DNA from: Pseudoalteromonas sp. T1lg75
GTDB lineage: Bacteria; Pseudomonadota; Gammaproteobacteria; Enterobacterales; Alteromonadaceae
NCBI RefSeq assembly: GCF_002964705.1
Contig: NZ_PQCD01000033.1
Coordinates: 55,747-119,746 of the forward strand
Direction of reading: 5' to 3'
DNA length: 64,000 bases
The notes under the pieces are model-generated. The model searched no databases and was not told where the DNA came from. It saw only the letters and a list, made by a program, of their open reading frames with translations. Of the stretch, positions 10,203-18,323 are shown in pieces. The position numbers and the translations under genes are program-made. Each line of letters opens with the position of its first letter. Position 1 is the stretch's first letter.

Positions 10203-10721
10203 ATGGCCATATTCAACAAGATCATAATTTTACTAACTCTGTTGCTCAGCGCCTGTACCTCTATGCCCGAGCAGGTAACGCCGGTCAGCCCGTTTGAGCT
10301 TTCCCGTTATACCGGTACCTGGTATGAAATTGCCCGCATGCCACACTCCTTCGAAGAAGGCCTGTCCAAGGTGACAGCCACTTACAGCATCAACGAAGAC
10401 GGCTCGGTGAAGGTTCTCAACAAGGGTTTTAATGCCGAGGCAGGGCAATGGAGCAGTGCCGAAGGCAAGGCTAAATTTGTGGACGGGAGCGATGTAGGGC
10501 ATTTAAAAGTGTCGTTTTTTGGCCCTTTCTACTCTTCATACGTGGTGTTTAAGCTGGACCAGGAAGCATATCAGTATGCCTACATCAGCGGCTTTAACAC
10601 GGATTACGCTTGGTTACTGGCCAGAACACCGCAAGTTGACCCGGCGCGTGTCGAAGACTTTAAAAGAGAACTGGCAGCGCGAGGTTTCGCCGTGGATAAA
10701 CTCATCATGGTGACTCATTAA
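10203..10721 (+). CDS. blc: Outer-membrane lipocalin Blc
   Basis: Bacterial lipocalin that binds lysophospholipids or fatty acids at the outer membrane. 172 residues from the ATG at 10203, chosen because AAGGAA sits 10 bases upstream and it begins a clean lipoprotein signal peptide ending in the lipobox LLSAC. The lipocalin signature GTWYEIARMPHSFE, the SFFGPFYSSY strand and the YAWLLARTP motif are present. The signal-peptide codons contain a copy of the dispersed GATCA...TTTTACTAACT element (10220-10238). Confidence 0.93.
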   Translation: MAIFNKIIILLTLLLSACTSMPEQVTPVSPFELSRYTGTWYEIARMPHSFEEGLSKVTATYSINEDGSVKVLNKGFNAEAGQWSSAEGKAKFVDGSDVGHLKVSFFGPFYSSYVVFKLDQEAYQYAYISGFNTDYAWLLARTPQVDPARVEDFKRELAARGFAVDKLIMVTH

Positions 10722-10758
10722 CTAACGGCACGGAAGGTGAAAGGAGTCATCATAAAGT

Positions 10759-10775
10759 TGTAAAGGGGGTTTACA
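10759..10775. repeat. 17-bp palindrome TGTAAA-GGGGG-TTTACA
   Basis: Identical to the copy at 3402-3418. It lies 38 bases after the blc stop and directly abuts a GATC-ended element. Confidence 0.6.
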
Positions 10776-10896
10776 GATCATTATTTTACCAAGTGAGAGA
10801 GGTGGAGTTAGTAAAATGATGATCTGGCTCTGGGGGTAAAACTCATTTGATAAAAAAGTTGGTAAAAATTAGTTTTATTGCATGGCGGATTTTTAG

Positions 10897-10925
10897 AGGG
10901 GCAATTAACGGCCCCTTTGTTTCTG
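10897..10925 (+). terminator. Candidate rho-independent terminator of blc
   Basis: Short GC stem AGGGGC/GCCCCT with an 8-base loop followed by TTGTTTCT. It is 175 bases from the blc stop, so the assignment is tentative. Confidence 0.45.
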
Positions 10926-11186
10926 GCATCCCTAAAGAGCGTCTCAGTATGTAAGTAGCCTAGCGTAGCTTCCCAACCCCCGAGGCCATCCAGGCGTTGA
11001 CGGTGTTAGTTGGTAAAATCCTGATCCCGTTTAGATCACTATCTTACCAACTAATGCTAAGGTAAGAGGTAGACCGGCTGTAAGTTAGTAAAAATCTGAT
11101 CTCTAAGTGCCGGTGAGGGATATTTTGGTTGCCGGCCCACCACCTCATCATCTAGTCTTTCATAAAGCCTACTAGTATCAAACACC

Positions 11187-11756
11187 ATGGAATTACTCGA
11201 AAAAATCCGCGCCTGCACCTTGTGCCAAGAGTATCTGCCCTTGCCGCCCAAACCCGTATTACAATTGCATGGTGATGCGAAAATACTCATAGCCGGGCAG
11301 GCGCCGGGGATCCATGCACATAACGCAGGGAGACCTTTCGACGATGCCAGTGGTGTGCGTCTAAGGCAATGGCTGGGGGTGACGGAGCAAGACTTTTACA
11401 ATCCGCGTCTTTTTGCCATTGTACCCATGGGCTTTTGCTATCCCGGCAGCGGTAAACAAGGTGATTTGCCGCCACGTCCAGAGTGCGCCGCCACCTGGCG
11501 AGCGCAGATACTAGCGGCCTTGCCACAGCGACAATTGACCCTGGTGCTTGGCCAGTATGCCATGACCTATCATCTGCAAAAGCGCTATAAAACCGTGACC
11601 GAAGCGGTATTAGACTGGCGTAGCCAATGGCCAGAAACGGTCGCGCTGCCCCACCCAAGCCCGCGCAATAATATCTGGTTAAAGCGTAACCCCTGGTTTG
11701 AGCATGAAGTTATTCCAAATTTACAGGCCCGTGTGGCGAGCCTACTCATGCCCTAA
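11187..11756 (+). CDS. Uracil-DNA-glycosylase-family protein
   Basis: 189 residues of the uracil-DNA glycosylase superfamily. Motif 1 is GQAPG near residues 37-41 and motif 2 is HPSPRN near residue 155, both typical of the family-4/5-like group. Two N-terminal cysteines (CTLC, residues 10-13) resemble the start of the Fe-S motif of family 4 UDGs. A further Cys pair with regular spacing is not obvious, so an intact cluster is doubtful. It may act on uracil or other damaged bases; activity is inferred from family only. Stand-alone gene. Confidence 0.8.
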   Translation: MELLEKIRACTLCQEYLPLPPKPVLQLHGDAKILIAGQAPGIHAHNAGRPFDDASGVRLRQWLGVTEQDFYNPRLFAIVPMGFCYPGSGKQGDLPPRPECAATWRAQILAALPQRQLTLVLGQYAMTYHLQKRYKTVTEAVLDWRSQWPETVALPHPSPRNNIWLKRNPWFEHEVIPNLQARVASLLMP

Positions 11757-11873
11757 TCGCATAAATAATTGTATTCGATGAAATAAAACCTTGTTCTCTC
11801 GGGTCACCTAAGAAGTCTTTTATTACCTTCCTTAAGCATGATGTGGAGCGCTTACAGTTATGGATAAATCATC

Positions 11874-12857
11874 ATGAAACAGTATCTTATTCTGTTATTT
11901 TCACTAATTACTCTTCCTGCTTTTGCCGATGTGCCCAGGGTCAGTGCACAGCAGTTTGTCGATTTACAACAAGGGGAGAGCACCTACCCGGGGTATCGCC
12001 GAGCACACGCAAAAGGAATGTGCATTAGCGGTGAATTCGTCTCTAACGGCAATTTATCCCGTTACAGCACAGCAAGTGTATTTAAGTCGTCCAAAACGCC
12101 GTTTATAGGGCGCTTGTCTATTGCTGGCAACAACCCGTATGCTCCTGACTTAAAAGCCCCGGTGCGCAGCCTGGCGCTGAGTTTTGCGACCAGCCAAACT
12201 AAGCAGTGGCGCGTTGCCATGAATACGCCCCCTGTGGTGGCCGTCGCCAATCCACATGATTTCTACCAACAAATTGTCGCGATAAAAAAAGGGCCCGAGG
12301 CGATTGGGGCATTTTTTGAAGCGCATCCTGAGAGTGCTGACTTTCTGCAGTGGAAAGCAAACTATCAACCCAGCAGCAGCTTTGCTTTGGAAACCTATCA
12401 TAGTATCAATGCGTTTTATTTAGTTGATGAACAGAACCAACGTCAGGCCGTACGCTGGGAGGTTAAGCCGCATGCCAGTACATCGAGCTTAAAAACAAGT
12501 TTTACCGGGGACAATGCATTATTTAACGAGTTTAAACAGCAGTTATCTGATGGCCCGGTTATGTTTGATTGGGTTTTCACCTTGGCCACCGAGCAAGATG
12601 ATGAGCATAACCCTGCAAAACGTTGGCCTCAGACACGTGAGCAAATGATTGCCGGGCAGATAAAGATCACACAGTGGCAAGCCCAGCAAGGTGGACGTTG
12701 CGATGGGATTAATTACGATCCCTTGGTGCTGCCTCAGGGCATTGAAGCGACGAAAGATCCAATATTAAGGGCGCGCTCAGCCGCCTACGCCGAGTCATAT
12801 CGCCGTCGTGCCGTTGAGGTGCTTGCGGGTGACGTGGAGGAGGGGCGAGATGAATAA
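11874..12857 (+). CDS. Periplasmic catalase-related haem peroxidase (mini-catalase)
   Basis: 327 residues of the catalase-core family (SrpA/YodA-like mini-catalases), about two thirds the size of a monofunctional catalase. An N-terminal signal peptide ending AFA-D predicts periplasmic export. The distal His is H45 in YRRAHAKG, and the proximal haem-ligand Tyr is Y305 in RSAAY. Family members act as organic-hydroperoxide peroxidases more than catalases. The gene overlaps the downstream cytochrome b561 by 8 bases, suggesting that the b561 feeds it electrons. Confidence 0.9.
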   Translation: MKQYLILLFSLITLPAFADVPRVSAQQFVDLQQGESTYPGYRRAHAKGMCISGEFVSNGNLSRYSTASVFKSSKTPFIGRLSIAGNNPYAPDLKAPVRSLALSFATSQTKQWRVAMNTPPVVAVANPHDFYQQIVAIKKGPEAIGAFFEAHPESADFLQWKANYQPSSSFALETYHSINAFYLVDEQNQRQAVRWEVKPHASTSSLKTSFTGDNALFNEFKQQLSDGPVMFDWVFTLATEQDDEHNPAKRWPQTREQMIAGQIKITQWQAQQGGRCDGINYDPLVLPQGIEATKDPILRARSAAYAESYRRRAVEVLAGDVEEGRDE

Positions 12858-13377
12858 AAAAATAACCCGTTTTAGCGCTTCTATGCGCATACTCCATTGG
12901 GCAATGGCGGCATTGATCATTTCCCTTCTCAGTGCCGGTATGACCATGGTTAAAAGCTTAGAGGTCTGGCAGCTAGAGCTACTAACACTGCACAAGGCCA
13001 CCGGCCTATTGGTTGCCGTGTTAGTGGTTGTTCGGTTAGTCAATCGCTGGTGCGCGACCGTGCCTGCGCTCCCAGACAGCCTCCCCCGGTGGCAAAAAAC
13101 GATGGCTCTTGGCTCTCATTATGCCCTGTACTGTTTGATGATCTTGATGCCCTTGACCGGGTTTCTTATGCAATATTATGGCGCACGGCCAATTGCAGTG
13201 TTTAGCTGGTTTACTTTGCCCAGTGCGCTGTACCCTGATATTGAATTGTATGCCCTATATCGTCAGCTCCATGGCTTTATCGGCTACACCTTGGCGGTGC
13301 TTATCCTGGTGCATGTACTGGCGGCGTTGCAGCATCACTTTATTCGTAAGGACGGCGTGCTAAAGAGTATGCTCTAG
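12850..13377 (+). CDS. Cytochrome b561-family membrane protein
   Basis: 175-residue four-helix di-haem cytochrome b (CybB-like). Conserved His residues are present in ILHWAM, TLHKATG, SHYALY and LVHVLAALQHH. The ATG at 12850 overlaps the catalase stop as ATGAATAA and follows GAGGGGCGAG, a good ribosome-binding site; an upstream in-frame start would be buried in the previous gene. It is expected to oxidise the quinol pool and pass electrons to the periplasmic haem partner. Confidence 0.9.
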   Translation: MNKKITRFSASMRILHWAMAALIISLLSAGMTMVKSLEVWQLELLTLHKATGLLVAVLVVVRLVNRWCATVPALPDSLPRWQKTMALGSHYALYCLMILMPLTGFLMQYYGARPIAVFSWFTLPSALYPDIELYALYRQLHGFIGYTLAVLILVHVLAALQHHFIRKDGVLKSML

Positions 13378-13391
13378 TCCTCCACCAAGTG

Positions 13392-13415
13392 AAAAAAGGG
13401 GGTGTAAACCCCCTT
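13392..13415 (-). terminator. Rho-independent terminator of the DMT exporter gene
   Basis: AAGGGGG/CCCCCTT stem with a 6-base loop. Read on the minus strand it is followed by a T-tract and ends the gene at 13429. It may also slow transcription from the convergent b561 operon. Confidence 0.75.
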
Positions 13416-13428
13416 GCCAAAATTAGCT

Positions 13429-14283
13429 TTACTGGTGCTTGTTGATGTATTTTTCGTTAATCACCAACGCCGCCATAATGATGCCGCCGCCTAAGGTTAA
13501 GCGCAGAATATCGGCATCGCGATTCCAAATCAGCACATTGACGAGTATGCCCGCAGGAATAAGCAGGTTATTCATCACCGCCAGGGTGCCCACGTTGACC
13601 TGGGTTGCACCCTTATTCCAGGCGAAATAGCCCAGACCCGAGGCAATCAGACCTAGATAAATCAACACCCCCCATTGCGTCGGCGTTGTGGGTAGCTGGC
13701 TGTAGTCGCTAAAGACGCCGTAGCAAATAAGCGCAACGATAAGTGCGCCGATAAAGAAGCAGCCAAACACCTGGTGCTGGGTAAGATGGTCATGCTTTGC
13801 CATCAGGCGCTTATACAGTACCTGACCACTGGCAAAGCACAGGTTTGCCGCCTGTACTATGGCAAAGCCGACAATAAAGCCCTGATTGATGCCATCGTAG
13901 CGAATAGCAACGGCGCCAATAATGGCCAGCAGTGCCGCCATAAAAAAGCCCCGGTTAAAGCGCCCTTCGAGCGCATCGTTAAGCAAGGTGACATACAAGG
14001 GTGTCATCACGGTAAATAACAGCACTTCCGGCACACTTAAATATAAAAACGAGTGATAGTAAAATGCGTACATCAGGCCTAACTGAACCGCGCCAATGGC
14101 CATCAGCTTAAGCGCTATATGGGGATTTAATTGTGAAATCCGTAAAAAGGGCAAAAATACCAAGGTAGCTAAAGCAATACGGGTAAGCACCGAAAACCAG
14201 GGATCGACCTGGCCGGCGAGATACACGCCGATCAGGCTAAACGAAAATGCCCATAGCAAGGTGGTAGCAAGAAGGTAAGTCAT
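13429..14283 (-). CDS. DMT-superfamily (EamA) transporter
   Basis: 284-residue integral membrane protein with about ten hydrophobic segments arranged as two EamA repeats (first half ending around residue 140, second from around 150). EamA proteins export amino acids or other metabolites; the substrate here is unknown. The protein begins directly with a membrane span. It is convergent with the catalase/b561 pair and has its own terminator. Confidence 0.88.
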   Translation of the reverse strand: MTYLLATTLLWAFSFSLIGVYLAGQVDPWFSVLTRIALATLVFLPFLRISQLNPHIALKLMAIGAVQLGLMYAFYYHSFLYLSVPEVLLFTVMTPLYVTLLNDALEGRFNRGFFMAALLAIIGAVAIRYDGINQGFIVGFAIVQAANLCFASGQVLYKRLMAKHDHLTQHQVFGCFFIGALIVALICYGVFSDYSQLPTTPTQWGVLIYLGLIASGLGYFAWNKGATQVNVGTLAVMNNLLIPAGILVNVLIWNRDADILRLTLGGGIIMAALVINEKYINKHQ

Positions 14284-14384
14284 AGGGAGTTGTTATTATT
14301 GCCATTGTCATGGCGCTATTATGACGCGTTAGGGCGAGGCTGCGAAGAGCTCGGTGGTGTTTATAAAGAATAAGCGAAAATGAA

Positions 14385-14407
14385 GCGCAGGAAAGAATGT
14401 CCTGCGC
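14385..14407 (-). terminator. Hairpin downstream of the periplasmic helical protein gene
   Basis: Perfect 8-bp stem GCGCAGGA/TCCTGCGC with a 7-base loop; the minus-strand continuation is T-rich (TTCATTTTC). It likely terminates the gene ending at 14424. Confidence 0.6.
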
Positions 14408-14423
14408 CGATAAAGAGCGACTT

Positions 14424-15002
14424 TTATTGCACAAAGGCGCTAAATAGTTGCTGAAGTTGCGGCATGTATTCACTGACAACCGACAGGTTATTATCGCTTA
14501 TCTCTTCTTCGCTGGTCTCGTTGGCTTTAGCCAAGCTTCCGAACAGTGAATTGCTGTCGCTGTTTTTGCTGCCGGAAAGGCTTTGTAAACCCCCCATTAC
14601 CTGGTCGACCGTTTGCTGGTTTTCAGCGGAGAGGTTGCCTTTTATATTCGCAAGGTAGGCGCTGCTGATCTCGCTGCCAACGCTGACCAGTTGCTCAGGA
14701 GTAAAGCCGTAGGCGCTTAGTAGAGTCGCAAATTCCTGATACATGGCGTTGTCTTTAAGCATGCCAATGGCGCTGTCGATCATGGCATTATCGGCCGTGG
14801 TATTGTCTCCTTGTTGCTCCTGCTGAGCGCCAAGCAGGGTACTTGCATCAATATCCGCCTGGCTATCCGCCCAATTGGTAACCGCAGGGGCTGCTTTAAT
14901 AAACTTCTCGACGTCTGTTGCGCTAAGCTCCAGCGCCCATGCTTGTGCCGAGCTAAATGCCGCGGAGGCAGCCAGGGTGAATGCGAATAGCATTTTTTTC
15001 AT
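14424..15002 (-). CDS. Secreted helical protein, function unknown
   Basis: 192 residues with a clear signal peptide (MKKMLFAFTLAASAAFSSAQAWA) followed by an all-helical, acidic, Cys-free mature part rich in Ser, Gln and Asn. The start at 15002 is supported by GGAGAAAACA just upstream; the earlier in-frame start would prepend a charged tail to the signal peptide. I recognise no family. It probably resides in the periplasm. It is divergent from arfB and is followed by its own hairpin. Confidence 0.75.
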   Translation of the reverse strand: MKKMLFAFTLAASAAFSSAQAWALELSATDVEKFIKAAPAVTNWADSQADIDASTLLGAQQEQQGDNTTADNAMIDSAIGMLKDNAMYQEFATLLSAYGFTPEQLVSVGSEISSAYLANIKGNLSAENQQTVDQVMGGLQSLSGSKNSDSNSLFGSLAKANETSEEEISDNNLSVVSEYMPQLQQLFSAFVQ

Positions 15003-15146
15003 TGTTTTCTCCATTTCATAAATCTTGATTTGCGCCGTCCTCGTCACCATCTAAGCAAAAGCAAATTTGGGTGACGCCAGAGCCTAATGTTAGACTCTAA
15101 AGGTGTCGATAATAGGCTAAGTCCTTTAAGCTAAGATGAATATGTG

Positions 15147-15560
15147 ATGCTACAGATATCCAATACCGTAACCATAGATTATTGGGAAGTCGAGCTCAGT
15201 GCGATCCGCTCGCAAGGAGCCGGCGGACAAAACGTCAATAAGGTGGCCACCGCCATCCATTTGCGTTTCGATATCAAGCGCTCAAAATTACCCGACTTCT
15301 ACAAAGAGCGGTTATTGGCCTATCGCGACAGCCGTATCACCAAGGACGGCGTTATCGTGATTAAGGCGCAAAGTCACCGCACCCAGGAGCAAAACCGTGA
15401 AGAAGCGCTGGCAAGGCTTAAAGAGCTTATCTTAGCCGCGACCAAGGTCGAGAAAGCGCGTCGTGCCACCAAGCCCACTCGCAGCTCTCAGCGCAAGCGG
15501 GTCGACCAAAAAGTGCAGCGTGGGCGTACCAAGGAATTAAGGAAACTGCCTAAGATCTAA
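15147..15560 (+). CDS. arfB: Alternative ribosome-rescue factor ArfB
   Basis: Class-I-release-factor-like peptidyl-tRNA hydrolase that frees ribosomes stalled on broken mRNA. 137 residues. The catalytic GGQ motif is at residues 26-28 in SQGAGGQNVNKV, and the basic C-terminal tail that enters the empty mRNA channel (KPTRSSQRKRVDQKVQRG) is present. The length and order match E. coli YaeJ. A GTG one codon earlier is an alternative start. Monocistronic. Confidence 0.95.
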   Translation: MLQISNTVTIDYWEVELSAIRSQGAGGQNVNKVATAIHLRFDIKRSKLPDFYKERLLAYRDSRITKDGVIVIKAQSHRTQEQNREEALARLKELILAATKVEKARRATKPTRSSQRKRVDQKVQRGRTKELRKLPKI

Positions 15561-15564
15561 GGAC

Positions 15565-16590
15565 CTAAAAATAGGTGTGATGGCGCGTCGCACTAAAGCG
15601 GTTGAGCAAGTGATGTATTAAATAAACCAGGCATAGGCTCACGGCGATGGCCACGCAGACCGAGCTAAAGCGATACAGGGCGCTGTAGATTAAATCCTGA
15701 TCCGGTGCCAGTGACTGTCCGAACAAAATACCAAAGGTGGTGATCACGCCAAAGCCAATTCCCGGCAGCCCACCGCCAAGCACATGGTAGCGACTGAACA
15801 CAAAGGTCAAGATCCACAGCACCAAGATCGGAAATAATAGAATCTGGCTGTAGTTAAACAACAGAATTTGCGCCCCCAATGCCAGGTTACAGCCTATCAA
15901 GGTGCCAATGATACGCAGCCAGCCCGCCATGCCCGCCGCCTTCCAACACAGCGGCAGGAGGATCAGGATAGAGGCGGCCTGAGCCGATACCGAGTCTTGT
16001 AAGTCCAAAACCTGAAACGTTATAAAAGATATTGTGGTGACGCTGGCACACAGAAGCACTTCATGACGCACGCTGGCATTGTCTTTCGCTGGACGCTGAG
16101 GCAGGGTGCGTGGTGTCACGTCCGGGAACAGCCAGTGCATCAAATAGGCGCTGCCCAAACTGACACTTACGGCCAGGACATTGCTAAAAATAAGCTCATA
16201 CAGATCCATGCCCGCGGGGCTATAACTGGCGAAATGCCACTGAATCGACAATCCCACCACGCTGAGCGCACCGAATAAGAAATTCACGCCACGACTCATC
16301 TGGTAAAACAAAAAGGCAAAGACCAAAAATGCCGCCAACGCCATAAGCACAGGGTGAAACCCCAGCAGACCTTGCACTATCAGAACCGCAAAGGCACAAA
16401 AGAGCGCGCTGGCGACAAACTGGCGGGCAATATGGGCATTGATCACAGGTACCATTCCCAGCAGCAGCATGGGGTAAACGGTAAAAAAGATGCCCATGGG
16501 CCAGTTGAACAGCTTACTTAGGGTAAAACCCAGGGTCGCACCGCTGGCGATACGCAGCATTTGTCGAACATCGTTGGCAGTCAGCATCAT
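15565..16590 (-). CDS. DUF2955 / FUSC-like inner-membrane protein
   Basis: 341 residues with two blocks of about five to six membrane spans separated by a cytosolic linker near residues 155-175, the layout of FUSC/aromatic-acid-exporter and DUF2955 proteins. It is the last gene of a MarR-HlyD-DUF2955 operon, starting 16 bases after the HlyD-like gene. With that membrane-fusion protein it probably forms an efflux pump similar to AaeAB. Substrate unknown. It converges closely with arfB (4-base gap). Confidence 0.85.
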   Translation of the reverse strand: MMLTANDVRQMLRIASGATLGFTLSKLFNWPMGIFFTVYPMLLLGMVPVINAHIARQFVASALFCAFAVLIVQGLLGFHPVLMALAAFLVFAFLFYQMSRGVNFLFGALSVVGLSIQWHFASYSPAGMDLYELIFSNVLAVSVSLGSAYLMHWLFPDVTPRTLPQRPAKDNASVRHEVLLCASVTTISFITFQVLDLQDSVSAQAASILILLPLCWKAAGMAGWLRIIGTLIGCNLALGAQILLFNYSQILLFPILVLWILTFVFSRYHVLGGGLPGIGFGVITTFGILFGQSLAPDQDLIYSALYRFSSVCVAIAVSLCLVYLIHHLLNRFSATRHHTYF

Positions 16591-16606
16591 AATTCCACCT
16601 CGCCCA

Positions 16607-17686
16607 TCAATAGATGTAGTGCATCAGGCTAACGAATTTAATTTGCACCTTGGCGAGGGCGGCACGAATACCGCCGTCGGGAATAATCTGCACCGTAGCG
16701 CGGGAGCCGCTTGGTAAGTAGGTTAATTTAGCGTTCGATTGCGGCTCAAGTTGCAAATGGATGCGCTGGCGCTGTGCGTCGCGTACCCAGCGATTTGACG
16801 TTTCTACCTGAGCCAGGGCGCCGTTGGCATTAAGCTGACCATCGCTGGAGCCGGCGGCAAATTCGCTGACATGGGCGCTAAAAACCTGGCCCGGCAGGGC
16901 ATCAAAGCTCACCAGGGCGGCCTTACCGATACTCACATGGTAGAGCGACTTTTCGCGAAAATCGGCGGCCAGATCCAGGCTGTTGGCAACCAGGCCTGTC
17001 ATGGCCATGCCGGCCTTGGCATAGGTACCTGTGGTCACCTGCAGGTTGCTGATGACGCCATCATGGGGCGCCAGTACCTGGGTATAGCTTAGGTTCAATT
17101 GGGCCTGGGCCAGAGCGTTTTTAGCCTGTTGCAAGGCAACATTATTGTCGCCGTGCTCGCCGCGCTTAATCTTGGCAGCCTGGATTTTCGCTTTGATGGC
17201 GCTGACCTGCGACTTGGCGGTGGCCAGGCTGGCGGTGATTTCATCGCTTTGCTGCTCGGAAATCGCCTTGCTTGCGAGCAGGGCGGCGCTGCGCTTGTGT
17301 AAGCGTTGCTGTTCATTGTGCCTGGCCTCAGCGGCGCTTAAATCTGCGTTTAGGGCGCTGATGTCGGCATCGAGCTGCTGGTTTTGCAATTGTACCTGTG
17401 CCAAGGCTAACTCGGCCTGCTGTACCGCTAACTCGTAAGGTCGGGGATTGATGCGCATCAACAACTGGCCGGCTTTTACCTGCTCGTTATTACTTACTTC
17501 CACCATGACGATATCGCCGTTTACCTGGGGTGTGATCTGGGTTACCTGATGGTACACCCGGGCCTGTGGGGTCATCGGCATATAAAGGTCAGCGACGATA
17601 AAATAGCCAAAGCACACAATAAAGAAGGCAATGGCCACCTTTACGTAACGGGCAAATTGTTGGTCAGGGGTGCGTGGCTGGCTCAC
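16607..17686 (-). CDS. HlyD/EmrA-family membrane-fusion protein
   Basis: 359 residues with one N-terminal transmembrane anchor (IAFFIVCFGYFIVADLYM), two biotinyl-lipoyl half motifs flanking a long alpha-helical hairpin (about residues 80-200) and a C-terminal beta-barrel region. It bridges the inner-membrane pump to the outer membrane. It starts with GTG overlapping the marR stop as GTGA, so translation is coupled. Its partner is the DUF2955 protein. Confidence 0.92.
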   Translation of the reverse strand: MSQPRTPDQQFARYVKVAIAFFIVCFGYFIVADLYMPMTPQARVYHQVTQITPQVNGDIVMVEVSNNEQVKAGQLLMRINPRPYELAVQQAELALAQVQLQNQQLDADISALNADLSAAEARHNEQQRLHKRSAALLASKAISEQQSDEITASLATAKSQVSAIKAKIQAAKIKRGEHGDNNVALQQAKNALAQAQLNLSYTQVLAPHDGVISNLQVTTGTYAKAGMAMTGLVANSLDLAADFREKSLYHVSIGKAALVSFDALPGQVFSAHVSEFAAGSSDGQLNANGALAQVETSNRWVRDAQRQRIHLQLEPQSNAKLTYLPSGSRATVQIIPDGGIRAALAKVQIKFVSLMHYIY

Positions 17687-18150
17687 TCTCGTTCCTCCTG
17701 CATCAGGTTTAGTGCATTTTCTTCAAGTTGGAGCAATCCAAGGGCGAGGCCGTTGAGTTGCTCGTCGCTGAGATCCCGGTAGAGGTGAGTTTTGATCTCG
17801 GCTATACGGGCGCGCAGGAGCGCCATTTGCTGGTGTCCTTGCTCGGTAAAATACAGGCGCCGACAACGTTTATCCTGGCTATCGACTCGGCGTTCGATAA
17901 TCTCGCTTTGCTCCAACTGCTTTAAGGTGCGCGTCAGGCTTGGCATTTCGATAGCCAAGCTGGTTGCTAGTTCGTGCTGGGTGCAGCCCTCACCAAGGTG
18001 CTGCATATACATCATGGCCGTCCACCTTGGCTGGGTAAAACCCAAGGGCTCCACCGCCACCGTGATCGCCTGCCGGCAGATACGGTGAACGCGACCCAGT
18101 TGCCCACACAGGCTTAAATCCAGGGTTTCATGAAAAGGGGTATCGGACAT
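17683..18150 (-). CDS. MarR-family transcriptional regulator
   Basis: 155 residues with a winged helix-turn-helix in the middle: recognition region HELATSLAIEMPSLTRTLKQLEQ and wing ERRVDSQDKRCRRLYFTEQG. The start at 18150 is preferred because GAGG lies eight bases upstream. It is first in the operon with the efflux genes. Two near-identical palindromes directly upstream (18166-18211) are the likely autoregulatory operators. The ligand is unknown, possibly the pump substrate. Confidence 0.93.
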   Translation of the reverse strand: MSDTPFHETLDLSLCGQLGRVHRICRQAITVAVEPLGFTQPRWTAMMYMQHLGEGCTQHELATSLAIEMPSLTRTLKQLEQSEIIERRVDSQDKRCRRLYFTEQGHQQMALLRARIAEIKTHLYRDLSDEQLNGLALGLLQLEENALNLMQEERE

Positions 18151-18165
18151 GATCAATAACCTCAA

Positions 18166-18211
18166 CTTAGTTAGCATGCTAAGTATTTTAATTTAGTTAG
18201 CAAGCTAAGTA
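18166..18211. promoter_or_regulatory. Tandem MarR-type operators
   Basis: Two palindromic sites with cores TTAGCATGCTAA (18171-18182) and TTAGCAAGCTAA (18197-18208), centres 26 bp apart, each inside a 20-base unit that matches the other at 18 of 20 positions. They sit 16 bases upstream of the marR start. Confidence 0.85.
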
Positions 18212-18263
18212 AATGTTGTTTGCTGCTTAAATCTATGTGCTAAGGCTAGCGTGTTGATAGGGA

Positions 18264-18299
18264 AATAAAAAAAGGGCTCACAGAAACGCTGTAAAGCCC
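18264..18299 (-). terminator. Terminator downstream of the DUF4198 gene
   Basis: Stem GGGCT-ACAG/CTGT-AGCCC with an AAACG loop. On the minus strand it is followed by seven T residues. It shares bases with the 17-bp palindrome at 18290. Confidence 0.75.
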
Positions 18300-18306
18300 G
18301 TTTACA
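18290..18306. repeat. 17-bp palindrome TGTAAA-GCCCG-TTTACA
   Basis: Exact-arm copy of the dispersed palindrome, 18 bases past the stop of the DUF4198 gene and partly built into its terminator. Confidence 0.6.
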
Positions 18307-18323
18307 TAGCCAGTTATTGCTGC

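Larger units (their letters stand above)
10722..11186. repeat. Repeat-rich intergenic region
   Basis: 465 bases without a gene. It contains the 17-bp palindrome at 10759-10775, a terminator-like hairpin at 10897, and five copies of the GTTAGTAAAA-N3-TGATC element (allowing TTGGTAAA): 10776-10792 (-), 10807-10824 (+), 11010-11026 (+), 11034-11054 (-) and 11084-11101 (+). The first two and the middle two form inverted pairs able to fold as hairpins. Confidence 0.7.

Noticed and set aside
1708..18306. TGTAAA-N5-TTTACA palindromes as TyrR boxes
   Set aside because: TyrR sites have the same arms but a 6-bp spacer. All copies here have five bases, a GC-only spacer, and positions at gene ends or inside genes.
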